64,000 nt of DNA from CAWCBG01 sp963793845 (lineage in GTDB: Bacteria > Acidobacteriota > Terriglobia > Terriglobales > Acidobacteriaceae). The stretch spans positions 62,001-126,000 of the forward strand of contig CAWCBG010000002.1 of assembly GCA_963793845.1 (NCBI GenBank), in the 5' to 3' direction. This document shows, piece after piece, positions 43,841-52,484 of this stretch. Both the position numbers and the translations under genes were made by a program. The notes below the pieces were generated by a model that saw nothing but the letters and a program-made list of their open reading frames with translations, searched no databases and was not told where the DNA came from. Numbering within the stretch: position 1 is the first letter of the stretch; each line of letters opens with the position of its first letter.

Positions 43841-44461
43841 CTAGTCCTTCGGCTTGTGGGCTTTTCCCAACGTTTCAGCGCGGAAGAGACGCTCGTCGAC
43901 GCGATGGAGCCGCTTGGCCATGCCCGGCCGCAGCAGCTTGTAGTGGTGCACCTCAAACAGGTAAATGGGGATATACCAGATTGGCTCCTCGCTGGTCATC
44001 CACTCCAGGTGATCGAAGCGCGCCAGATTGACCGGCCGCGAGAACGTCCGCAAGGTGCGTTCACGGCGGAGGTTGAAGTAGATATTGAAATAACTCATCG
44101 CCAGCTCGCGCAACGAGCGGTAGACCGGTTCACGGTAGCGGCAGCCGGTGTAGTTCGATTTCGCCACTGCGCCCCAGTGCCCCTTCACGCGATAGATGGC
44201 CAGCACATGATCCGTGTCATGCTCAGCCTCGAAATCGAGAATCAGAGGAGGGAATCCATTGGCGCGTAATGCGGCTGCGCCGAAAATGGCCCCTTCGAGA
44301 CAATGCGAGGTGTGCTCGCGCAGCACGCGCCGGGGCGACCACGCGGTGTCTTCGAGGTGATAGGGCATGTCGTCCAGAAAGCGCTGAATGCCGTATGGGT
44401 CCTTCAGACTGCGCAACTTGCGCAGCTCGGCGGGAGTGAAGTCTTGATAGTGATGGGCCAT
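43841..44461 (-). CDS. Transglutaminase-like conserved protein of unknown function
   Basis: 206 residues. A cysteine-histidine pair fits a transglutaminase/papain-like layout: Cys54 in HTSHCLEGAIFGAAAL, His85 in DTDHVLAIYR, and a third polar residue in VAKSNYTG. The remainder (REPVYRSLRELAMSYFNIYFN) is helical. It is the last gene of a four-gene minus-strand operon, 42 bases after the racemase stop. The reaction is unknown; peptide or amide hydrolysis or transfer is possible. Confidence 0.68.
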   Translation of the reverse strand: MAHHYQDFTPAELRKLRSLKDPYGIQRFLDDMPYHLEDTAWSPRRVLREHTSHCLEGAIFGAAALRANGFPPLILDFEAEHDTDHVLAIYRVKGHWGAVAKSNYTGCRYREPVYRSLRELAMSYFNIYFNLRRERTLRTFSRPVNLARFDHLEWMTSEEPIWYIPIYLFEVHHYKLLRPGMAKRLHRVDERLFRAETLGKAHKPKD

Positions 44462-44503
44462 GAGTTCGGTCGAGTTTCCTTTTGGAGCCTTATCTATGCT
44501 GCG

Positions 44504-45199
44504 TCAATCCCCGGCAACAGCTTTCCGGATCGCCGCTCGCCCCAGAATGCGGGTCGAGTCGAGGGTTGGCAGGGAGGAAGTACGGTCATCGATGAGCAGT
44601 GGGATCTCCGTACAGCCGAGCACCACTGCGTCACAGCCTTGCCCCTGCAGTCGCGCGATGACCTGCTGGAAGTAGCTGCGCGATTCGTCCGTAAAGATTC
44701 CGTTCACCAGCTCATCAAAGATGATGCGATCGATGCGTTCGCGCTCATCAGCGTTTGGTACGACGTAATCGATTCCGCTAACGCCCAGCTTCTCCGGATA
44801 GACCGGCCCTTCCATCGTGTACTTCGTGCCGGTGATGCCCAGCTTGCGAAAGCCTCGCTTTTGGGCTTCACTGGCGACCTCCTCAACAATATGCAGCCAG
44901 GGCAGCGGCGAACGAGGTGCAACCAGGTCGAACGCGCGATGGATGGTGTTGTCGGGACAAATCAGAAAGTCGGCTCCCGTCTGTGCCAGTTTGCCGGCAG
45001 ACGAAAGCATCAGGCCGGCAACGCCCTGCCAGTTATCTTCGTAAATACATGCCATGTATTCGCCGAGACAATGGGTGTGCATGGTGATTTCGGGATGCAT
45101 ATGCCGCCCCATCACCGCGGGCGCCTCGTCGCAAATGGTGCGATAGCACAGCGCTGCGCCTTCAGCGCTGCAGGCCACTATACCGATATGCTTCGCCAT
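44504..45199 (-). CDS. Aspartate/glutamate racemase family protein
   Basis: 231 residues with both halves of the racemase fold: HIGIVACSAEGAAL at the start, DFLICPDNTIH, then ITGTKYTMEGPVYPEKL and VVLGCTEIPLL (Cys196). The second catalytic cysteine is present. The first, usually in a C-N-T motif, is replaced by D-N-T with a cysteine three residues earlier (Cys81). Such single-thiol members can have altered direction or substrate. It starts ten bases after the deaminase stop. Confidence 0.87.
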   Translation of the reverse strand: MAKHIGIVACSAEGAALCYRTICDEAPAVMGRHMHPEITMHTHCLGEYMACIYEDNWQGVAGLMLSSAGKLAQTGADFLICPDNTIHRAFDLVAPRSPLPWLHIVEEVASEAQKRGFRKLGITGTKYTMEGPVYPEKLGVSGIDYVVPNADERERIDRIIFDELVNGIFTDESRSYFQQVIARLQGQGCDAVVLGCTEIPLLIDDRTSSLPTLDSTRILGRAAIRKAVAGD

Positions 45200-45209
45200 A
45201 CTTCGATCC

Positions 45210-46268
45210 TCAAAATCTGGCCAGCAATTCCCGCTTCTTCTCTTCCGGCAGAAACGATGCGCGAAACGAGTTCCTGGCTAACTCGCGCAGTTCTGTCTCG
45301 CTGAAGCCAAACGTTCGCTGCGCAATTTCGTATTCCCGCAGCAACGTCGTATGAAACATGTCGGGATCGTCAGTATTCAAGGTGACGACCACTCCCGCAT
45401 CGAACAGTCGCTTCACTGGATGCTGTTCCACCGAGGCGCAGCATCCGGTCAGAACATTGCTGGTGATGCAGACCTCAACCGGGATCTCGTGCTCGGCGAG
45501 ATACCTTACCAGCTCCGGATCTTCGGTCGCGCGCAGGCCATGGCCGATGCGGTCGGCCTTCAGTTCGCGCAGAGCGCCCCAGATCGATTCCGGACCCACC
45601 GTCTCGCCCGCATGAACGGTAAGCCGCAAACCATGGGCGGCAGCATGCTCGAATACTTCGCGAAATTGCTCCGGGGCGGCTCGCCGTTCGTCGCCGCCGA
45701 TTCCGATACCGATGACGTTACGGTCTTTGAAGCGAATGGCTTCCTCGACCACGCGTTGCGCTTCGTCCACGCCGAAATGGCGGACTGCGTCGAAGATCCA
45801 GTAGAGGGACATGCCGAAGTCGCGCTCGCCGCGTTGGCGTCCGCGTTCCAGGCCTTCGAAGAGCGGCGCAAATTCTCCGCCTCGCCAGTGCACCACGCCG
45901 ACGGAGACGTAGACTTCCGCGTGAACGACGTTCTGCGCATGCAACTTCTGCATCATGCGATAGGTGATGAGTTCGTAGTCGTCCGCGGTGCGCAGGCGCT
46001 CGGTCACCGCTTTGAAGGCCAGCAGAAAGCCGGTGAAGTTTTTGTAGTTGTACAAGGCATGCGCCTCTTCTTCCGTGAAGACGCGGCCCGAGTCCTGGAT
46101 GTTGGTGTAGCGATTATTTTTGGTGGTGAGCGGCGTGGGATGGCGTCGGCTCAACTCCGCCAGCGTGGCGGCGTCGACCGTGCCCTCCAGGTGCAGATGC
46201 AGTTCGGCCTTGGGCAGCGCAAGAATATAGGCGTTGGAATCGGCAGCATCTGAGAGCGATTCAGCCAT
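45210..46268 (-). CDS. Adenosine deaminase family protein
   Basis: 352 residues from ATG 46268. The frame is open further upstream, but that part overlaps the permease coding sequence in another frame. Zinc and catalytic residues are all present: His24 and His26 in AELHLHLEG, HAGETVG (His and Glu), RIGHGL, and the Asp pair in LNTDDPDMF. The SNVLTGCC segment is also typical. The family includes adenosine, adenine and aminodeoxyfutalosine deaminases; the last would fit a menaquinone futalosine pathway, but no mqn genes are near. It lies 11 bases after the permease stop. Confidence 0.9.
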   Translation of the reverse strand: MAESLSDAADSNAYILALPKAELHLHLEGTVDAATLAELSRRHPTPLTTKNNRYTNIQDSGRVFTEEEAHALYNYKNFTGFLLAFKAVTERLRTADDYELITYRMMQKLHAQNVVHAEVYVSVGVVHWRGGEFAPLFEGLERGRQRGERDFGMSLYWIFDAVRHFGVDEAQRVVEEAIRFKDRNVIGIGIGGDERRAAPEQFREVFEHAAAHGLRLTVHAGETVGPESIWGALRELKADRIGHGLRATEDPELVRYLAEHEIPVEVCITSNVLTGCCASVEQHPVKRLFDAGVVVTLNTDDPDMFHTTLLREYEIAQRTFGFSETELRELARNSFRASFLPEEKKRELLARF

Positions 46269-46279
46269 AGCATTCAAGG

Positions 46280-47839
46280 TCAGCGCTTCAGACTCTCCGG
46301 GCAGAACTCGCTGCGATAGCGGCTGTACAGCATGTATACGCACAGCCCGATGGCCAGCCACACGAAGAAGCGTATCCAGGTCAGAATGGGCAGCCCTGCC
46401 ATCAGAAGAACGCAAAACAGCACGCTGAGGATGGGTGCGGCGATCCCGCCCGGCGCGCGAAAGCCGCGCCGCCGCTCGGGCTGCTTGTAGCGCAGGATGA
46501 TCACCCCCAGCGATACCAGCACAAATGCAAACAGCGTGCCGATGTTCGACAGGTCCGATAGCGTGCCGATGTCGAGAATGCCGCCGGGAATGCCGACGAG
46601 AAACCCGGCAATCCACGTGGCCGTCGCCGGGGTGCGAAAGCGCGGATGCACGCGGCTGAACATCTTGGGCAGCAGGCCGTCGCGCGACATCGAGAACCAC
46701 ACCCGGGCCTGGCCAAGCTGGAAGACCAGCAGCGACGAAATCATGCCCATCATCGCGCCGAAGAGCACGGCCAGCTCGGTCCAGTGCAGCAGCGCGGACT
46801 TGTTGGTGCCGGCCAGCTTGCTCATGGCATTGACCACCGGCGCGGCATCGTCAACCAGCGTCGACCAATTCACAATGCCGGTCAGAACCACGGCGACCGC
46901 GATGTAGAGCACGGTGCAGACAATGAGTGTCGCGATGATGCCGATAGGCAGATCCCGTTGGGGATTGCGCGCCTCTTCTGCGGCGGTGGAGACCGAATCG
47001 AATCCGATGTAAGTGAAGAAAATGATCGAGCCGCCGGTGAGGATTCCCGCCCAGCCCTGCGGCGCGAAGGGGTGATAGTTGGCCGGCTGAATGAACCGCA
47101 TGGCCACGAAAATGAAGGCGAGGATGGCGGCGATCTTCAGCAGCACCATCACGTTGTTGGTCTCGGCAGACTCACGCACCCCGCGCACCAGCACGACGGT
47201 CAAGAGCATGACGATGAGAAATGCCGGAATGTTGAAGCCGAAGTGCCAGCCCGGCGTGTAGAGCACGTTGCCCGAGAGGTCGGAAAGTCCGCCGGGTAAG
47301 TAGGCAGGTGTTATCCATCGCAGGTTGGGATGCCATCCGAACCATTCGAACGTCGCCGCCATGTGCGCCGCGAACCCGACGCTCACCGCCATGTTGCTGA
47401 CGGCGTATTCCAGGATGAGGTCCCAGCCGATGATCCAGGCGATCAACTCGCCCATGGTGGCATAGGTGTAGGTGTAGGCGCTGCCCGCGATGGGGATCAT
47501 GGAGGCGAGTTCGGCGTAGCACAGGCCGGTAAATGCACAAACGATCGCCACCAGCACCAGCGACAGAGCAAGCGCAGGACCGGCGCCGGGGCGTCCCAGG
47601 GTCGCGGCATGATGCACGATGTAGTCGGCAAGCGGCGCGTTCAGGATCGACGAGGTGTCGAATTTCTGCCCGGCGATGGCGGTGCCGATGACGGTGAAAA
47701 TGCCGGAGCCGATGACCGCCCCGATCCCCAGCGCCGTGAGCGACCATGGCCCCAGCGTCTTTCTGAGCCGATGCTCCGGTTCCTCGGATTCAGCAATTAG
47801 CTTATCGATGGACTTACACGAGAAGATTTGTGTCGCCAG
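46280..47839 (-). CDS. APC-superfamily amino acid permease with a probable CTG start
   Basis: 519 residues. The first ATG, GTG or TTG in frame (47617) would remove the first helices. Reading upstream restores a normal N terminus: KSIDKLIAESEEPEHRLRK, then TLGPWSLTALGIGAVIGSGIF. An in-frame TGA 51 bases before the proposed start closes the frame. The best start is CTG at 47839 with GGGAG eight bases upstream, giving MATQIFSCKS. Later parts are typical 12-helix cationic/neutral amino acid transporters: IPIAGSAYTYTYATMGELIAWIIGWDL, SIIFFTYIGFDSVSTAAEEARNPQRDLP and SRDGLLPKMFSRVHPRFRTP. It leads the operon. Confidence 0.85.
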   Translation of the reverse strand: MATQIFSCKSIDKLIAESEEPEHRLRKTLGPWSLTALGIGAVIGSGIFTVIGTAIAGQKFDTSSILNAPLADYIVHHAATLGRPGAGPALALSLVLVAIVCAFTGLCYAELASMIPIAGSAYTYTYATMGELIAWIIGWDLILEYAVSNMAVSVGFAAHMAATFEWFGWHPNLRWITPAYLPGGLSDLSGNVLYTPGWHFGFNIPAFLIVMLLTVVLVRGVRESAETNNVMVLLKIAAILAFIFVAMRFIQPANYHPFAPQGWAGILTGGSIIFFTYIGFDSVSTAAEEARNPQRDLPIGIIATLIVCTVLYIAVAVVLTGIVNWSTLVDDAAPVVNAMSKLAGTNKSALLHWTELAVLFGAMMGMISSLLVFQLGQARVWFSMSRDGLLPKMFSRVHPRFRTPATATWIAGFLVGIPGGILDIGTLSDLSNIGTLFAFVLVSLGVIILRYKQPERRRGFRAPGGIAAPILSVLFCVLLMAGLPILTWIRFFVWLAIGLCVYMLYSRYRSEFCPESLKR

Positions 47840-48188
47840 GGTAACGCTCCCGGGAGTGCTGGAATCGATGCCTCAGAATTCAAACAGAAGCAGCTGGCAA
47901 TTAGCAACTAGCAATTAGCGGCTGCAAGGCCTTGACGGCCAGCGCCTAAGACGGTGGCAGAGCTGGCCTTCAGGGACTGTGTCCCGACCGCAAATGAGAA
48001 TCCGCAGTGGAGTAAGACCATTGATCTCTGCACAAAACAGCCGCGCAGCGGCGGAATTGGTGTTAGCCCCGGGCGTAAGCCCGGGGTAACGTGGAAAAAA
48101 TGTCCGAGCCGCGTAGCGGCGACACCACTCGCGACACAGTCTCTTCAGGCCGGCGTCTAAGACGCCGAAACCCTAATGGGCTCTCTGT

Positions 48189-48279
48189 TGTCATGACGAG
48201 CGCGCGAGGCATCTGCTTTCCTTCGCTGGCGCGCAGACGCTAAGAAAAGCAGATCCCTCGCTTCGCTCGTGATGACAAG
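48189..48279. repeat. Long palindromic element (short version)
   Basis: Starts TGTCATGACGAGCGCGCGAG, inner arms GCATCTGCTTT and AAAAGCAGATCCC, ends CGCTTCGCTCGTGATGACA. It is about 91 bases, the shortest complete member seen here. Confidence 0.8.
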
Positions 48280-48319
48280 AAAGCTGCGTAATGACAAGAA
48301 AACTGCGTGATGACAAGAA
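48272..48319 (+). repeat. 19-base tandem repeat at the edge of the palindrome
   Basis: ATGACAAGAAAGCTGCGTA (48272-48290), ATGACAAGAAAACTGCGTG (48291-48309), then a partial third ATGACAAGAA. It overlaps the end of the palindromic element. Confidence 0.85.
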
Positions 48320-48410
48320 CATTGCTGGTGCCAGGAATACTCGATCAAGCGGAACATCGAGCAGGCCTGGGCAGCCAACCCAGCAGAGTCATCCCTGACA
48401 TTGCCAGTAC

Positions 48411-49688
48411 TTATTCATTCTTGTAGACCACTCCACCCTTCATCACGAACTTCACATGTTGCAGGACGGTCACGTCCTGCAGCGGATCGCCGTCCACCGC
48501 GATGATGTCGGCGAAGTGATTCGGCTCAAGGGAGCCCACCCGATCGGTCCAGCCCAGCAGATCGGCATCGTTGATCGTCGCCGCCTGGATGGCCTGCAAT
48601 GGCGTCAGCCCCAGCTTCACCATCACCGCAAATTCGTGAGCATTCATGCCGTGCGGATATACGGCCGCATCCGTGCCGAATCCTACTTTCACACCGGCTG
48701 CAAACGCTTTTGCAACGTTCTGACGCGCAGCCGGAAGAACCTGCTTCGCCTTGGCGAGAATCGACGGCGGCATATGCGTCTGGGCCGCATTCTCGATCAG
48801 CCAGTCGCCCAGCCACAGCGTCGGGACAAGATACGTGCCGTGCTGCTTCATCGCCGCGATTCCGGCGTCGTCGATGTACGAGCCATGTTCGATGGAATCG
48901 ACGCCCGCATTGGTGGCCCAGACGATGCCCTCTGCCCCATGCGCATGCGCCGCTACCTTGCGTCCCAGACGGTGAGCATCGGCGACGATAGCCGCCAGTT
49001 CGGCTTGCGTGTACTGCGCGTGCTGCGGATTGTCGCCCAGCGAAAGCACGCCGCCGGTAGCGCAGATCTTGACGACATCCGCGCCATACTTGATGACCTC
49101 GCGCGTCTTGTGCTGCACATTCTCGACGCCATCGGCCACGCCATCCGCGGTTGCATGATATTCGTAGGGCAGCATGTCGTTATCGCAATGGCCGCCGGTG
49201 ATGCCGAGCGGCGGACCGCTGGCGAGGATGCGGGGACCGGGCACGTCCCCGGCGTTCACCGCATCACGCAGCGCGATGTCGCTGTAGCCCTCTGCGCCAA
49301 CGTTGCGCACCGTAGTGAATCCCGCCAGCAGCGTCACGCGCGCATTCTTTGCTCCAGTAAGCGCCTGCCTCGGAATCGAGAGCGACAGCGTCTCATAGCC
49401 GAAGCTCGGATCCATCGTGAGGTGGGTGTGCGCGTCGATCAGGCCGGGCAACACCGTCTTGCCGGAGAGGTCAATGACCGTCGCGCCGGCAGAGGAACCC
49501 GCGTCGGGGCCGACGCTCACGATCTTGCCGTCTTCAATGACGATCGTCTGGTTGGCCAGCATCTTGCCGGTATGAACGTCGAGCATATGGCCGGCGCGAA
49601 TAATCGTTCGCGACGGAGCCGGGGATTGAGCGAGCGCGCAAGTGGCGATCAGCAGCGCAGAAAACAGTACACCAATCTTCTTCAACAT
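48411..49688 (-). CDS. Secreted amidohydrolase (Xaa-Pro dipeptidase/imidazolonepropionase-like)
   Basis: 425 residues with a signal peptide ending at ALAQS. Metal and active-site motifs: PGLIDAHTHLTMDP, GADVVKICATGGVLS (carboxylated lysine), KVAAHAHGAEGI, SIEHGSYID and GFGTDAAVYPHG. These fit the prolidase-type amidohydrolases common in this phylum. It is 28 bases downstream of a DPP4-type peptidase on the same strand; together they could process extracellular proline peptides. Confidence 0.9.
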   Translation of the reverse strand: MLKKIGVLFSALLIATCALAQSPAPSRTIIRAGHMLDVHTGKMLANQTIVIEDGKIVSVGPDAGSSAGATVIDLSGKTVLPGLIDAHTHLTMDPSFGYETLSLSIPRQALTGAKNARVTLLAGFTTVRNVGAEGYSDIALRDAVNAGDVPGPRILASGPPLGITGGHCDNDMLPYEYHATADGVADGVENVQHKTREVIKYGADVVKICATGGVLSLGDNPQHAQYTQAELAAIVADAHRLGRKVAAHAHGAEGIVWATNAGVDSIEHGSYIDDAGIAAMKQHGTYLVPTLWLGDWLIENAAQTHMPPSILAKAKQVLPAARQNVAKAFAAGVKVGFGTDAAVYPHGMNAHEFAVMVKLGLTPLQAIQAATINDADLLGWTDRVGSLEPNHFADIIAVDGDPLQDVTVLQHVKFVMKGGVVYKNE

Positions 49689-49716
49689 TCGTTGAATGTG
49701 CCTTTCGTAGTGAAAT

Positions 49717-52005
49717 TTATTTACCCGGCGCCAGCGTCTGTTCGAAGTGGTTTTCGATCAGGTGGAACAGGTGCGTGCGCGCCGCCTGCCCGGCGATGCC
49801 GTGCGTCTTGCGCGGATACATCATCAGTTCGAATTGCTTGCCCGAGTTGATGAACTGGTTGATCATCTGAATGGTGTTCTGCATGTGCACATTGTCATCG
49901 CTGGTGCCGTGCACTTCCAGCAGGTCTCCATGCAGGTCGGCGGCATAATTCACCGGCGAGCTGTTGTGATAGCCGTCGGGGTTGTCTTTCGGCAGGCCCA
50001 TGTAGCGCTCGGTGTAAATCGTGTCGTAGTTGCGCCAGTCGGTAACCGGAGCCACGGCGACACCAGCCTTGAATTGATCGGTGTGTTCCAGGGTGTAGAG
50101 CGTGAAGTATCCGCCATAGCTCCAGCCCCAGAAGCCCATTCGCTTGGAGTCGAGCTGGGGGAATTTCTCCAGCGCCTGTTTTAACGCGGCCATCTGATCG
50201 TTGAACTCGTTCTCGCCCAGATTTTTCTTGATGGGAGCGGCGAAGGCCCGGCCACGATTCGCCATGCCCCGGTTGTCGACTTTCAGCACGGCAAAGCCCT
50301 GCCGCGCCAGAATCTGGTCGAAGAGGCTGATCGCACCCCATGAATCTTTCACGGTCTGCACGCCTGGGCCGCCGTAAGGATTGACGATCAGCGGCGCTTT
50401 GCCGTTCGCCATCATCGGGCCGCCTTTGGGCAGCAGAATGACGCCCTGCAGCGTCGTGGTTCCGTCCGCAGACTTGAAGTCCACAAACTGGGGTGTCAGC
50501 AGGTTAAGGGCTTCCACGCTGCGGGCCTGCCAGAACGCCTTGCACTGCCCATCGACCGTGCACAGGGACATCCGTGGCGGCGTCATCAGCGCCGAGTAGT
50601 TGTCCACGTAGTACTTGGAATTCTTGGGATCGAACTCGGCCGAGTGGGTGCCGTTTTCTTTCGAGACGCGATGCAGATTCTTGCCGTCGAGACCGACAGC
50701 GTAGACATTCTCCTGCCGCCAATCGCCTTCGTTCGCCACGAAGTAGACCACTCCGCTTTGTTCGTCAACCGTGCTGATGCCGGTTACCTCCCAATCGCCG
50801 TGGGTAAGCTGCCCCACCAGTTTGGCATCGCTGTCCAGCGGGTTCTGCTTATCGAATTGATAGAGGTAGATGTGACTGTGCCCGTCGCGCCAGCTGCGAC
50901 AGAGAAAACGGTCGCCTGAGGCCAGCAGCTTGAAGTCGCCAAGGTCGATCCAAACGTCGCTGCTCTCGGTCAGCATGAGCTTCGACTTGCCGCTATCCAC
51001 ATCGACGAAGTACAGATCGGCCCGCGTCTGAACGCGGTTCAGCACAAGCACCCACAGCATGCCGGGACGCACCCATCCAAAGCGCGGGATCAGGACGCCC
51101 GGGTCGTTGCCGATGGGCAGGCTGCCTCCCTCGCTTCCGCCTCCGCCCGAGATCCATTTGGTCTTGCTGCCACCCGCGCTCACTACCCCGATTCGCACTG
51201 CGGGATTCGGATCTCCGGGCTTGGGATATTTCTGCCGGTCTACATCCGGGTTCAGCGGGATCCAGTCGGTGATGGGATAAGTCGGCACCTCTTTCTCGTT
51301 CATCTGCAGAAAGGCGATCTGCCGGCCATCGGGTGACCAGAAATAGTTACTGCGGACGTCGAGTTCCTCCTCGTAAACCCAATCCACTTCGCCATTGAGC
51401 AGGTCGGGATCGGTTTCCTTGGTGAGCGCGTGTTCCTGGCCTTTGTTGACGCCGCGGGTGACGAGGTTGTGCTTGCGGACGTAAGCGATCTCTTCACCAT
51501 CCGGCGAAAACTTGGGATCGGTGCTTCCATCGGCACTCGAAGTCATCTGCACCGCGGTCCCGCTATCCAGGCTGTAGAGCCACAACTGTCCATTCGAGTC
51601 GAACAACAGCTTCTTGGAATCGGGCGACCAGTGATAAGCAGCTACGGCGTAGCGCGTCGCGGCCTCCTTCTGGCGCTCATCCTTGATGGTGCTGGCCGGT
51701 GGCGCAAGGGCCGCCAGCTTCTCGCTGGCCACCAGCACGGCGGGCTTTCCGGTGGCAACATCGACGTAATACAGTGCGCCCCGCTCGCCACTGTCATCGC
51801 GCTGCACAAACGAAACCTTACTGCCGTCGGGGCTCCACTGAATATTCTCCGGCCCGCGCCCCAGCACACCGCCGGGCTGGTAGATGGATTCGATGGTAAG
51901 TTCTTTGACGGTCTGCGGTTGAGCGTCATTGGTTTGCGCTGTGAGCAGCGAGCAGAGAAGCAAGCATGAATAGACGAGGGCAACCAGACGTGTTCTCAAG
52001 TTCAC
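49717..52005 (-). CDS. Exported dipeptidyl-peptidase IV-type S9 serine peptidase
   Basis: 762 residues. A signal peptide (VALVYSCLLLCSLLTA) is followed by the DPP4 beta-propeller with WSPDG blades (IQWSPDGSKVSFV, YHWSPDSKKLLF, FSPDGEEIAYV, YFWSPDGRQIAFL) and the E-E pair segment VDWVYEEELDVRSNYFW that binds the peptide N terminus. The C-terminal hydrolase domain has Ser629 (GWSYGG), Asp703 (GTSDDNVH) and His735 (KTHGI). It should release N-terminal Xaa-Pro dipeptides outside the cell or in the periplasm, feeding the amidohydrolase coded next. Confidence 0.95.
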   Translation of the reverse strand: MNLRTRLVALVYSCLLLCSLLTAQTNDAQPQTVKELTIESIYQPGGVLGRGPENIQWSPDGSKVSFVQRDDSGERGALYYVDVATGKPAVLVASEKLAALAPPASTIKDERQKEAATRYAVAAYHWSPDSKKLLFDSNGQLWLYSLDSGTAVQMTSSADGSTDPKFSPDGEEIAYVRKHNLVTRGVNKGQEHALTKETDPDLLNGEVDWVYEEELDVRSNYFWSPDGRQIAFLQMNEKEVPTYPITDWIPLNPDVDRQKYPKPGDPNPAVRIGVVSAGGSKTKWISGGGGSEGGSLPIGNDPGVLIPRFGWVRPGMLWVLVLNRVQTRADLYFVDVDSGKSKLMLTESSDVWIDLGDFKLLASGDRFLCRSWRDGHSHIYLYQFDKQNPLDSDAKLVGQLTHGDWEVTGISTVDEQSGVVYFVANEGDWRQENVYAVGLDGKNLHRVSKENGTHSAEFDPKNSKYYVDNYSALMTPPRMSLCTVDGQCKAFWQARSVEALNLLTPQFVDFKSADGTTTLQGVILLPKGGPMMANGKAPLIVNPYGGPGVQTVKDSWGAISLFDQILARQGFAVLKVDNRGMANRGRAFAAPIKKNLGENEFNDQMAALKQALEKFPQLDSKRMGFWGWSYGGYFTLYTLEHTDQFKAGVAVAPVTDWRNYDTIYTERYMGLPKDNPDGYHNSSPVNYAADLHGDLLEVHGTSDDNVHMQNTIQMINQFINSGKQFELMMYPRKTHGIAGQAARTHLFHLIENHFEQTLAPGK

Positions 52006-52113
52006 TCCGAAGCAGAGGAATGCGTAGCGAAGAAGTTTATATCAAGCGCGGTGGGAAAAATATGACGAGAAGATCTGGTAAGCAGGCTGGCGCAGGAGAG
52101 CTTGAGACGCTCC

Positions 52114-52353
52114 CTAACGGCCGAGTTGATAGATGCGCAGCAGCTCGACAAGAGCGATGAAGATGCCGATGCTGAAGTAGAGCGTACGCGCATTCTCCGT
52201 GGTCAGCGCTGCGGGCAGAGGCACTCCGCGCTGGCGGAAGGCCAGCACCAGCCGGCGTTCGCGGTCGCAGATGAAATCGGCAATGGGCCTGTGCAAAGCC
52301 GCAATCAGCAACCCCAGAATGAGCCGGGCAATTTCCAGTGCCATGTCCGTCAT
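52114..52353 (-). CDS. Small two-helix membrane protein
   Basis: 79 residues. Hydrophobic helix LEIARLILGLLIAALH, a polar loop with RPIADFICDRERRLVLAFRQ, then TLYFSIGIFIALVELLRIY. The composition is convincing but no family is recognised and the ribosome site is weak. It is divergent from the zinc-ribbon gene and lies just outside the start of the DPP4 gene. Confidence 0.6.
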   Translation of the reverse strand: MTDMALEIARLILGLLIAALHRPIADFICDRERRLVLAFRQRGVPLPAALTTENARTLYFSIGIFIALVELLRIYQLGR

Positions 52354-52484
52354 CGTAATCGCCGCCGGAGCGTCTGCTCAATAGGCCGAAAACCTTAATC
52401 CCGCTCAGCAATTCTCCCGGTCCGGCGGAAAAGAGCTGCGGCGGCTGCGTGCTAGAATTCAGGCAGGGTTCCCCAAGAAAACTG

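Larger units (their letters stand above)
47840..48410. other. Repeat-rich spacer
   Basis: No gene seen. 47898-47925 repeats AGCAATTAGC-like units. 48050-48105 has a palindrome built around AGCCCCGGGCGTAAGCCCGGGG flanked by GCGCAGCGGCG / CGCGTAGCGGCG. 48189-48279 is a long palindromic element, and 48272-48319 a short tandem array. Each is described separately where distinct. Confidence 0.7.

Noticed and set aside
47172..47747. Histidine-rich minus-strand frame of 191 codons
   Set aside because: It is the wrong frame of the permease N-terminal region; the permease frame gives conserved sequence.
52449..52484. GTG start for the zinc-ribbon protein
   Set aside because: The extra 12 residues have no ribosome site; ATG 52485 gives the usual family N terminus.
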